DNA from: Rostratula benghalensis | Lineage: Eukaryota; Chordata; Aves; Charadriiformes; Rostratulidae | Direction of reading: 5' to 3' | Assembly: GCA_013399305.1 (NCBI GenBank) | Contig: VXAI01000068.1 | Location: forward strand, 2,902,500-2,966,499 | Length of the DNA: 64,000 nucleotides | In this document: positions 1 through 10,618 of the stretch, one piece after another | Layout of the letters: each line of letters starts with the position of its first letter | Numbering within the stretch: the first letter of the stretch is position 1 | The notes under the pieces: model-generated | Seen by the model: only the letters and a program-made list of their open reading frames with translations | What the model was told of the DNA's origin: nothing | Databases searched by the model: none | Position numbers and translations under genes: made by a program

Positions 1-1052
1 TTATCACTGGTTTCTATTGCAGTTCAGAAACTTTGTGCTGTAGATAAAAGTTTGATGAGTGAAATTTCAATGGTTGAAAGACACAATGGAAACTTTTCCA
101 ACATTTCCTGGCTCAGATGGTATTTAGAGCAGTTTCAGAGAAATGTTAGGTCTGCCATTGTGTGAAGACAGAATTCAGCCTTGTGTGGGAGCACTGATAT
201 GCCAATGCTCAGGTCTTTCAAAATCCTGCCCTACCTATCTGATGCTCAAGGCAAATACTCAATGTTATTTTAAGGATAACTTGAAAATTTCCAGTGGGTT
301 AAATGGCCAGTGGTTCAGCTAAATACATGCTGTGTTCAGTCTTTCAATTCTGTGTAAGTTCTCAGTGGTGGTATGGTCTTGCAAACAGAGAACCTGATTA
401 GATTGTCCACTGAAAAGAAGGATCCTTCTCCACTCATGTAAACAGAGTTTGAGACCTGTTTCATTCCCGTACAGCCTTGCAATAGTTGTTCTCACCACGC
501 ACAAGATACTTTACTTTATGTGGTACTCTTCTTTAGACAGTTTGCCTTTCAGGGAACAGTTTGAGTATGCTTTAAGTATGTTTTTGGAAGGAAAATTTAG
601 CATGAGTATGTGAGAAGCACATGGCTTGTGGAGTTTGAATTTGCCACTGGTGAATGCCACAGGGTTGAACTGGCTGTTCAGAGCTGTGGTGGTGGGAAAG
701 GGCTGTGATGGTGCTGGAGGAGGAGAATTTGCCTTGGTATTTCTGGATTGATAATCACCTGTACTGATGCACAGAAAAAAATAAACATAAATTATACATT
801 ATGTGTATCTTTCTGTTGCTATTGTGGAGGATATTATTACTTTATTTTCCATCTGAACTATTAAGGATAGATATTATGCATTCTGTAGGCTTTGCCCAGC
901 ACACTGCTAAAAGGCATGTACCAGTGTCATATCCTATCCTGAGCAGAACTGAAAATGCAGAGAAAGCCCCTTGAGGTATAAAGCCTCAGCATTTCCCATC
1001 TGTCAGTTCTCTTTTAAGTTCATCATGTATCTGTTTCCACTTCTCTCTTTGC

Positions 1053-1069
1053 TTTTTTTTTTTTTTTTT
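1053..1069. repeat. Poly-T tract, 17 nt
   Basis: Uninterrupted T run within intron. It is not attached to any recognisable retroelement. Confidence 0.9.
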
Positions 1070-3779
1070 AATCCATTTTCAATATCTACATTCTTTGGAG
1101 AAGCTTATGTCTGTCTCCTGGCTACCAAGCCATTTGCAGCAATGACCTAACAGCATGCTGCAGGCTCCCTGCACTAGGTGCACTGGGAACAGTGAGCTTG
1201 GACACAGCCCTGGGAAGGTGGGACCACTTCATCCTGGGCATCACCATGGCTCATGAGGGAGAACAGAGGGTCTTGGGGATGTAGGTGTGGCTGGCATGTC
1301 ACTGCATCGTCTGGGGCTGAGCCAGTGGATCAGAGGGAAAGCTGAGGAGAGCAGGTAGCCGTACCTAGAGGTAGTGGAAATACTCAGGGCCAGAGGAGAG
1401 TAGGCAGAGTTTTAAGTGCAGAAAGCTACTAATTTAAGTGAAACCAAGTAGAAGGAAAGACACTCCTGCAAGGATGCAATGAACAGGACCCATTGTTTGA
1501 TGAGCTTTCCTTGTTTCTATTATGTCTTGTAAAGCCACTTCCATATTTTTCCTCCTTAAAAGAAATCTGATGTTTAATCTAAAATGTGTGGGGCTTATGT
1601 GTTCAGGAAGAGGTGTTTTGTGTGTTTGTTTATTTTGAAGCCTTTTGGTACTTTGAAGACTCACTAGAGTGAATCTCACACTTTGGTACTTTGGTACTCA
1701 GTAGAAGGAGAAAGTCTAACCTGATCCATTGGAGAACTTTGAATGGAGTAGTGAGGAAAGTGAGACACATGTAAACGCAAACCTGAAGTTCAAATCTATA
1801 TATGAATAAGCAAATGAATTTATGTAGGAGCCAAGTCAGACAAGCTTTTTGTTTGGTTGGAATGTGGGTTTGGAGAGAGAGCTGCAAGTCTTGGACAAAG
1901 GCACAGAATCCTGCTACAAAAGCCAGACAGATTGCAACCTCCAAAAACAACCAAGTCCAGCTGGTGAAAATGCCAACTGGTTCGCAGCTGAACCAAGGGC
2001 TGAAAGAGCTGAGAAACCACATGGGAACCTATTCCTTGAGCCTGGATCAGGCAGTAGGGAGTGGTTCAGGCAGCTTAAGGAGCAGAAACCCAAGCCACAT
2101 CTCCAGGAAGGCTGTAATTGAAAATAGAAGTCAAGAGACTTAAGCTGGAGACTGCCTAGGAGAGAGGCAGGAAGCTCCACTGTTTCACAGATAGGAGCTG
2201 GAAGAAAATACCCACCTGAGAATTTTGATTACTCAGAAGTAAGTTAAGCTAAAGATGGAGAAAGATATATTATCGATAATTTTCTCTAAGACTGGAAAGA
2301 GGCCGGCACCTGCTGCATGGTGTGAGGAGGTGGAAAAAGCTGAAATAAAATCCTCAACTTCTGCATTAAGATTCTATAGAAATCTTTGGACAGATCTCTA
2401 AGGCTGTAAGTGGGTATCAAATTGAAGGAATTCTTGTGACACGCATTTGAAATAACTACCTAGTACTGTCAACTCAGTGTGAGGGTGATAAAAAGGGAAG
2501 GTGATAGCACCCAGCAAAAGGTAGCTGCCAGCCTGTGGAAATCTGGAAGGAATTAGGTCAATGGAGAAGGGGTTGAAACTGTCATGCACCTTCTAGAGCT
2601 GGAACAACTACATGCTGCCTGTCCCTTGGAAAGAGAATTTAAAAAAGGGCTGTGTGGGATGTGGCTGAACAGAACATGGGCTATAGAGAGTATTTATTCC
2701 CTGTGCTTGAAGGGAAATCAGAGTAGGATATATGGGAAGGATTTTTTTCAAGGAAAGCTTGCTGCGTCATGGAAAAGGTTGGGATGATTAAACCCCTCTA
2801 AGGGATACGTTACAGTGAAAGAGAAATGGAAAAGAGAACAGATTTCCTCTGCAGTGAGACAAGACACAGAGACATGTCCTACACAGCTGAAAGGCTGGTC
2901 AGAAAAAATCCTCTTCACATGTGAAATTACTGTGGCAGAGTGAGAGACACCTCTCTCAAGGAAGGAAATCAATAAACCCAACTAAAAGACCTTTTTGGGA
3001 AGTGGGAAATACATGGGGAATTTTTGCAGAGTTGGAAGCCTGAAAGAAATCATGTGCCTCCTTTCATTAGTTTATTTGAGGAAAGATGAATTCCTGCATG
3101 GTCTTAAAATCTGTTCTTGGGGGGGATCCCAACAAAATGGCTTATGGCTTTAGTCCCCTTGAAATGGCAGAACTGGAAGAGGCACAAAGCCAGCAGGTCT
3201 TCTGACCATGTTCCAGCATTACAGGGGCATAGCACAAAAGCTGTGCTGGAACTTGACTGCCTACCAGTGATGTGTCAGCCCCAGCAGGGTCTGTCTCACC
3301 CGGCCTGGATGAAACTGTGCTCCGGTGTGTGCTGTGCTCTGCACCAGTGGGGCCAGGCAGGAGATGGAGGCAGCAGAGTTGTCAGAAACGTGACATCAAG
3401 AAGCTTTAAAAGCAAGTCTCCTACACACAGCTCGCTGGGTCCTTACTGGCAGGTCCAGGCTTCCAGGCAAGATTTGAGAAGATTTGCAAAAATGCAGAGG
3501 AAGCTTGCTTCTTCCTTCTTGGACACCTGACCATCTGTGCCCTGTGTGCTGCTCCCTGGGCAGGGAACAATGTTTACTCCATTCCAGAGATTCCCCTGGC
3601 TGCCTTGACCAAAAACACACACAGAAACAAAGCCAAAATAAGTAACTGTACATTGAAGTTTGATTGATTTCCTAGTATTCTCTCAACAGCACAGGACAAA
3701 TTTAATTTTTTAGATGTAGGAATGACTGATTTTATTTGAGGAGGAATGGCAGCAAGCACCTGTGGATCATAAATTCAAG

Positions 3780-4260
3780 TCCTGAGCTCTTGACCCAACC
3801 CAAACAATTAATTTCATAAACTGCTCAGCTCTGGCTTAAAACTATTTAGATTTCTCATCCCGTTACTCTGTCTGGTAGGCTGGTTCAGAGTCTTACTTTT
3901 TCAATTATTAAAAATATCTTCAGCCTTACTGTATTTGTACACACTCTATTCCCATCTTGTTTTGTCAATAATTTGCCTTAGGAGGTTCATGTAGGTTTTT
4001 TTCTTGTTTTACTTTTCCCTCACTGATTCTTTTGTGGAAATCATACCTGTATAAGCCCTGGGTCCTTAAAGTTTAGCAAGAAAAGTTGTTTAGTCCCTTC
4101 TCATTGACAAAGACTCTCTGTTCCTTTAAACAACCTCAGAGCTGTCTCTTCACCAAAACCTGTCTGAATGAGCTGCCTCTGAACACTGGTGATCGTAATT
4201 GCAGATAATATTCCAGATGAAATCTTGTCAGTGTTTTCCACAGTAGCATTAATATTTTAT
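3780..4260 (-). mobile_element. Possible very old CR1/L3-like fragment, antisense
   Basis: The + strand has phrases that recall the reverse complement of ancient amniote CR1/L3 elements, notably ATATTCCAGATGAAATCTTG near 4210 and the preceding text about 4020-4200. No terminal octamers are visible and divergence is high. This is a weak pattern match from memory. Ordinary intron sequence is the alternative. Confidence 0.3.
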
Positions 4261-4777
4261 GTTCCTTAAACTCTTATATACCATGAACAGATTCTGGTCT
4301 CACAGTGCCTCATTTCTTCTTCTGTTTAATGCTTTGAGAAATTTATCCTTAGGTTAGGACTGGTGGAGGATTTTTTCCCTACACTAAACTGACATTTTGT
4401 CAAGAAATGTAAGAAGCTTCTATCAAACATAGGTTTCAATTATTTTGCTCCTGAAGAAAATAGCTTTCTAAAAAAGAAAAATTGAAAGGAACACTTCAGT
4501 TTAAAGAAAACTTCAATTTCCTATTCAAATAATAGATGTAACAAAAAATGTAATGGTACAAACTGAGATGCTTTAGATGAATAGGCAGTAAATAGAACAC
4601 TGAAGAAAGGGCGAAATAAATGTTCTTAAATAGTGACTGAAGAATGTAGATTCAGGAATGGTGAGCTTTAGAGACTGTTTTTGCAGATTGTAACAGCTTG
4701 ATAGTTACATAAGAAGCACAGAATCCTTGACAAAACAGGTTTTTTAGCACAGGCCAGCAAGCAGGCATTCTAGCTAT

Positions 4778-4793
4778 TAGAATAGCTATTCTA
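4778..4793. repeat. 16-bp perfect palindrome
   Basis: TAGAATAGCTATTCTA reads the same on both strands. It sits beside a further tagctatt copy at 4771-4778, making a small cluster of self-complementary AT-rich sequence. No function is implied. Confidence 0.8.
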
Positions 4794-7700
4794 GATGTAG
4801 CCGGCAAGTCCTTGATGTTGGAGTGGGTCCATCAAGGATATTAGAATCATGACCAAGAGAAGATAACCTTTTGTGGTTTTTAGAAGGGGGAAAAATATAG
4901 GTTGATTTGTAGAAATAGCCTTTCATAAAGCTCCAAATTTTTCTGCTTCATTTCCAAAATTTACACGTCCTTTGGAACCCTTGTTCAGGGAGCAGGACTT
5001 CAAGTTAAATTTATAGAAGCTCATCCATTCTTGCATTCTTTAAAAGAATTTGTACTAAATTTCTGGCATATACTGTCACTGTGGAGATTACTATAGATCA
5101 TAATATAACAATTGCTTTTCAATGAGGGTACCATTAATTCATGTCTAAAAGTTTCTAATTTATAAGAAATGAATCTTGATTATTGTCCTGTTGTTAAGCA
5201 GTCCTTCCTAAAAATGGACAACTGGGATGTCAGTGAAGAAGCAACAGCTTATAAACTGCAAGAGCACTGACTGGCCATCAGAGTTTTGCAGTAAACTTGA
5301 CTGTAAGCAGATTTCACCTCCCTGTTTGACAGAAACTAGTTTTGTCTTTCCTTTTTCAGGTATTCTATGGGCACCTAAAGCTTGTAAGATCTTCTTAGTG
5401 CAGGTTTTATAGTGACTTGACAACATAGATGGTGTCTCTGTTATACCTGTGCTTCAGCTATATGGCAGTTGACTCATACAAACTTTACTAGTAGATGCAA
5501 ACAACAAAGCAACAAAAGTCTCAACTAAGCTTAACTGAGCTCTTTGTCATGTTGCAAATATCATTGTGCTGCATAGAAATCTGAATCTTGATGGGAGGTG
5601 TTCTAATTGCCATGTGAAACTGTGTGCTCCCCACAGGATGTTCAAGAAGATGAGCCTGTTGTCCCAGATAGACCATCTGAATTTGACTGAAGATGAAACG
5701 ACCCATTGAATTAAGAATTCTTTGTGATGTTTTTGGGCTGATTTAACTGACAATTCTAATGTGGAACTAGACTATATTCTCATTAATGCTATTAGGCCTA
5801 CACTGAAATACTCTGATTTCAGTTGAATCTATTCTTTCTCCCATTTTTGCTTGTTCATTAATTTGTAAGAACTTTATGGAACAGTGCATGCAAATATAAA
5901 CACAATAATTAAGAAACCTATGGCATCATTAATTTAAAAATTAAATGAGCAGTGTGTTAAGAAATTAAATCTTTCAGTGAGGACTGCACAGGAATTTATA
6001 TTACATACCCAAATGATTTGTTCTTTTGTGTAAAAAGCTTCTGATTAAGGTCAGCCTATGAGCAGAAATGGCTCCAATCTGCAACTGAAAAACTGCACCA
6101 CTGTCTGCAGTAGAGATTAGAGCTGGCTTGTTTTTATTCACATTTGGTCAACAGATGGTCCAACTATTCTGTGGGCATTCTGGCAATGTAGAAGTCTGCA
6201 CATCAATGACAAAAAACCATCATACGACTAAGTAAAATGTCAGTGTTCATCTGAGTAGAATGAATACCTTGTGTCGGCTTCTCAAAAAGTAGCATAGCTG
6301 GCTGACTCAAAAGGAGAAACCTAGCAAAAACATCATATTATTGCTATATTAGCCAATACCATTCATTCTGATAAAACTGAAAGAACAGAAAGACAATGAG
6401 GCTCATATAAAAGATAATGTTATTGGCCTTTGGCCAGAGCCGTGAGCTAATATTTGCTGTCTCGCTGGATTGTTACCTTAGAAATAAAATAAAAAAAAAA
6501 TTATATGCCGTGAGTAATTCTTCTGCTCAATTGTGTTTGCAAAGAATGCGACACAAAAGTCATGTTTCCCTAAACACAGTAGAAATAAACAACAGCAGGC
6601 AGTTTCTGGTCTGATATGCCTAGGAACACCGGCTCTTTTTTCAAGGTCACAGTTTTAATACACAGCGTATCTGGCAATGTGGCTCAAGGTACCCCTCTCT
6701 CATTCCCTCCTTTATGTCACCCACATGCCCTTGCCACAGCAGTTACCCTTCTCCGGCCCGTCTTCCAGCCTGGCTGTTCTTCCAGTTCTATCAAGGGATG
6801 CAGGCAGCTCCGAAGGAAAAATAGCAGAAAACACAAAAGTGTGGGTGAGAAGAATGGTTGCATCCACACAGCTGAAGGAGCTGTGCAGGGTGAGAATTTG
6901 GAGATGGGAATGGGGAGAAGTGTGAGGACCTTGAGCTGGAATTGGCACTCAGCATTTTTTGTTGTAAAACCCAGCGTCTCTGTTGCTGTGTGCATCACTG
7001 CTTCTCTGGCTTTTGATCCTTTTCCTCTTCTTACCAGTACTCACAGAGCTGAAACCAGCTGTAGTCCCACAGCCTTTATTTGTGGTCAGCCTCAATGACA
7101 TCTCTTAAGCCCATGAATTTAACTTCTGATCTACCTTGGATGGGACCAGCATTTCGTAGGTGGCTTCTGTTATCCCCAGGCGTCCTATTGTGCGAAGAGG
7201 CAAAACTCTTTGTTCCATTCAACCTCCATTCAGGAGGGTTAGCCCTATTGTCAGTTTTAACTTGCTTGATGAATGTGTGCAGATCAAAGACAACTTTTGA
7301 TGGTGTCTATTAACACCTTTTGAAATGAAAGTGCAGACCGCCCTTCTTTCACTGACGGAACTGAGGTTGATTATGTTTTCATGCGATGATAGTACCAGAT
7401 TGTAGCCTGCACTTGCTTTTTACATCCCTTTGAAAGGGCAGAGTAGGGTGAACGTGTTCAGCAGCTGTGCCTCTATAAGCAAATGTACTGGCACATGCTG
7501 CTGTACCTATAACATAGCGAGTAAATACTAGTAATGTGTTTGACAGTCTGTCTAAATTGCACAAACCTGACAATTGGCTGGAAATACAGCAGTTGGGGGA
7601 TTTTTAAGCTGAGTTTGTTTCTAAATGACAGTAATTTTATCATGGTGTTTGGTTACACTGTTGACAAGTTGATGTCTTTTGCACAATTTTTTAAAAATTT

Positions 7701-7970
7701 GTTGGGTTTTGGTTGTTGTTTTTTTTTTCTCTTCTCCAGTAGGATTTTAACAATACAACTAATTACTGTGCATATTCAAAAGATAAAAGAGTGCCCTTAA
7801 TGTGTTATTCATAACATGGAGTATGAGAACATTATAAGGCCAGGATTGTCTTTAAATATTAATTTCATGGTAGTCATGGATGCGTTAGCTCTAGTAAACA
7901 GCAAAAAGACTGAATGCAACTCTTAATTTTTTCCATGCAATTGACTTTTATACATATTTTCGTTCTCTAG

Positions 7971-8052
7971 AATGGAGGAGACAGTGAGAAATCTGCTACA
8001 GAGCCAAGGATCCCCAGGCCAGCATGGAGAAGGCACTGTCAACATCATGAAG
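7971..8052 (+). CDS. NCKAP5: NCKAP5 internal coding exon A (82 nt, 27 full codons)
   Basis: The exon follows a good acceptor: a pyrimidine-rich stretch ending in cgttctctag at 7961-7970. Its first base, A7971, completes a split codon from an upstream exon, an arginine in mammals. The reading then runs MEETVRNLLQSQGS..., ending VNIMK, with donor AAG|GTATAT at 8053. The start of this peptide (MEETVRNLLQSQGSP) is a near-exact match to recalled mammalian NCKAP5. The ATG here is an internal methionine, not a start. The region is part of the N-terminal coiled coil. Oddity: mammalian NCKAP5 reads NIM-VYQ-EKL. Here GTATATCAG, which would encode VYQ, directly follows the AAG but is not followed by GT, so the usable donor appears to sit nine bases earlier. 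The VYQ codons would then be intronic and K replaces them. The alternative end at 8061 lacks a canonical donor. Confidence 0.9.
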
Positions 8053-8177
8053 GTATATCAGATATTAATGACTTATTACCTGTTTTCTTGTGATGTAATA
8101 GTTCTTTAAAATGAAAATTGCTTACTGAGGTAAAGTTGTTTGACAGTGTTTCCTCAATTTGTTTATTAGTTGTGAAT

Positions 8178-8209
8178 ACCTGTAAGTGTTGGTGCCACCA
8201 CTTACAGGT
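8178..8209. repeat. Perfect inverted repeat: 11-bp stem, 10-nt loop
   Basis: ACCTGTAAGTG (8178-8188) and CACTTACAGGT (8199-8209) are exact reverse complements, separated by ttggtgccac. It starts 126 bases after the exon A donor. The stem contains a donor-like gtaagtg on one arm and an acceptor-like acttacag on the other. It is too short for a microRNA precursor. Confidence 0.85.
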
Positions 8210-8775
8210 GGTCGGTACCGTCTACATTTTTTACAGGTGTTCTCTCAGCACAGTTGAAGATTTTACCTTTTTATTGTCATTGTTGCAGTTGTTGCTTCTC
8301 ACCATTAACAGGGGACAGAGAAGCTAGTTTTGATTACTATTCAAGTACTTAATATATTACTTAAAAAGTAATATGTTCCAACAGCTCTAGAAAATGTAGA
8401 TGCTTTTGACAACTTGACCTGGAAGATAAGTTTATCCAGTCATATTCTTACTGGGTGTAAGGTTTCCGTATGAAGCTCCATAGTTTCTTATCACTGCTTG
8501 TCGCAGGTTCATTTTATCGGCTTTATTTGGAAAAGAGAGAGAGTATCTCGGGACAGAACTCAGGAAAGCTAAGATTTTAGACATTTTTCAAAGGTAACTA
8601 GATCTGTTTATGCAGTTCATAAGAAAGGAGAGTTTTATGTATTACTAATGTACTGCTGTATTCTGGGAGCAGTGAATCTGAGGTCATGGAAAGCCTTTTT
8701 AAGTGCTTTAACAGGAAACAGGAATGAAACACATCCCAGTTAATCAAATATTCTGTACCTAAATTCTTAAAACAC

Positions 8776-8788
8776 CACACACACACAC
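8776..8788. repeat. Short (CA)n
   Basis: Six and a half CA units, too short to be strongly unstable. Confidence 0.85.
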
Positions 8789-8956
8789 TTAATGAAGCCA
8801 GTTGTGTTCTGTATCTTTTTAAACAGAATAAGCATCCCTTATAAAGATATAAAATGCTGAAAAAATATATTAAAGTCTATGCTAGGTAGCGATCCTTTAG
8901 ATAAAACACTTTTTCAGAATTCTAGTTATATCAGTCTATCCTTACAACTGATGGAT

Positions 8957-8998
8957 CAAATATATACAGCAATATATACACAAATATATACGGCAATG
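8957..8998. repeat. Imperfect tandem repeat around AATATATAC
   Basis: Three copies of an aatatatacRg-type motif (caaatatatacagc, aatatatacaca, aatatatacggc) follow one another, alternating with caa/gca spacers. Confidence 0.7.
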
Positions 8999-10598
8999 TA
9001 GCTAAGCAAAATAGATATTAAAGAGTATTTATCACAGGAATTAAATTTTCATTTTAAACTTGGATTGAAGGAAAAAGAATCTTTTAGATTAACCTTCCAA
9101 AATAATATTTTTTTCTTGTTAAAATGATAGAGTGTAGAATTTGATTTCGGGACAAATTAAGCTTTTGTGGAAGTTATAATAGGACATTGTGCTTTTAGAA
9201 ACTGGTGAAAAAAACCATCTCTATTTTACTCACTACCCTTTGGGATGCAAAAATGAAATTCAGTTCCCTCCTCCTGGTTAAGAGGGAACCTGCTCATTCC
9301 TGCCACCATACAGTGAGTGTTCTGTAGTGGAATTGGTGTCAGTTTCTCCTTGAGGTGTCTGTTTATAACAGGCAGCTGGAATGATTAGCTGCTTTTCTGT
9401 TTGGGTTTTGGTTTTGCCCTTCCAACAAGAAAAGCAATAAAGCATTTTGGCTTCAATTGAACTAAGGGTTTGGGTCTTCTTTATTTTTCTTTTAAGCCGG
9501 ACAAAAATTAGCTAAAGAGTCTTTTTTAAATTTGACATTTTGTGTGCTCCTGCCCTGGAGGGGAGATAAACTAGTAATTCCAATTTCAGTTCTTCTGTGT
9601 ACTTCTTTGTGGGTTTTCCTCTGTATTTTATTTGTTTCTTAATTTTTTTTTTAAAAAAAAAGAGTTGGTTTGGGTTTATTTTTTTCCTTTGGGGCTGTCC
9701 CAACATAGGCGTTTGTTTTCCCTTGCCAGCCAGGCGAGTGGTACTGTGGTGTGTTTAGGGTAAAATATCTTGTATTTATTTTCTGACAGAGAAAAGAACA
9801 CAGCAGTTTTGCCCAGTTAATAACAAGAACACCAATTCTTTGTTTCCCTTTAGCTCTAGCAGACAGCCCCGTCCACCTAGCAAAATGCCATCTAACCCCT
9901 TTTTCCCTTCTTTCTGAACATGGAGTTCTGTTTGAATCTGCAGGTGGTAGTCAGGGCTCATTCCCTGAACCTCAGGCAAGCTCTCTTATGCAGTGAGGCT
10001 GTCTCTGTCCCAGGACCTTAAATCACCCGTATCCCTATTACTCTAGGATTATTTTTAATCTTGTACTTCACATTGAGTGTAACAGCTCATTCTCTTCCTG
10101 TTCTTGTGGAACATTATCAGTCATGATATCAAAGTGAGCTTGTTTTTTAGCGATTTTCCTTTTTTCTGTATTGCCAATATGCAATTTTCTTTGCTTTCGA
10201 ATTTCTTTTCCTAATTTGTGACTCAAAACCAACGTTTTTTCCTTTCCTGATTGAAACCAACTGTGTAGAAATTATGGACAAACACATCATCTAAATATAT
10301 AATGAATTTTATTGCAAATATTGTGTCCAGGTTTGGCAAGGGGCATCAATATTGCAGTAGAAGCGTTTAATTTCTATCTTTCCAAATGCATTCTAACAGT
10401 TTTTTGATATATTTATAAGGGTAATTCACAAATGGGAATAGAACTTGAATGTACTACCTAGGTAATGTTTCTTAAAAACACTGATATATTCAGGGTTTTG
10501 GGAACATGATAGCTGTATTGTCATCCTGTATTTGTAAATGACGTATAGATGTGCCTTAACATGTGAAAAAAAGATTTTTATGATATAAGTTCCAACTG

Positions 10599-10618
10599 AT
10601 ATATATATATATAGATAT
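10599..10618. repeat. Short (AT)n microsatellite
   Basis: GATATATATATATATAGATA, about seven AT units with one interruption. Confidence 0.85.

Larger units (their letters stand above)
1..7970 (+). other. NCKAP5: NCKAP5 intron, 3' part only; no gene seen inside
   Basis: It is non-coding and ends at the acceptor of exon A. The upstream NCKAP5 exon, expected to encode the stretch ending in SLQQQFSR, was not found. Patches at about 1100-1420, 3120-3600 and 6660-7060 are GC-richer than the rest and carry unrecognised open frames up to 160 codons on either strand. None has codon-like composition, homology I recognise, or splice signals that join it to the gene. A 17-T run lies at 1053-1069, and a short triplication of the ttggtact motif at about 1646-1698. 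A strong acceptor-like site (pyrimidine tract then cag) ends at 5359 with no exon that I can recognise after it. Confidence 0.7.

Noticed and set aside
3117..3530. 137-codon open frame on the + strand
   Set aside because: Unrecognised translation in a GC-richer intronic patch, with no splice sites in suitable positions.
5340..5412. Exon after the very strong acceptor-like site ending at 5359
   Set aside because: The following frame is short, matches no part of NCKAP5 and lacks a good donor. Probably a decoy acceptor.
6616..7098. 160-codon open frame on the + strand
   Set aside because: No recognisable domain. Several other frames of the same GC-richer stretch are also open, and there is no splice or promoter context linking it to a gene. 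Chance openness is the simpler reading.
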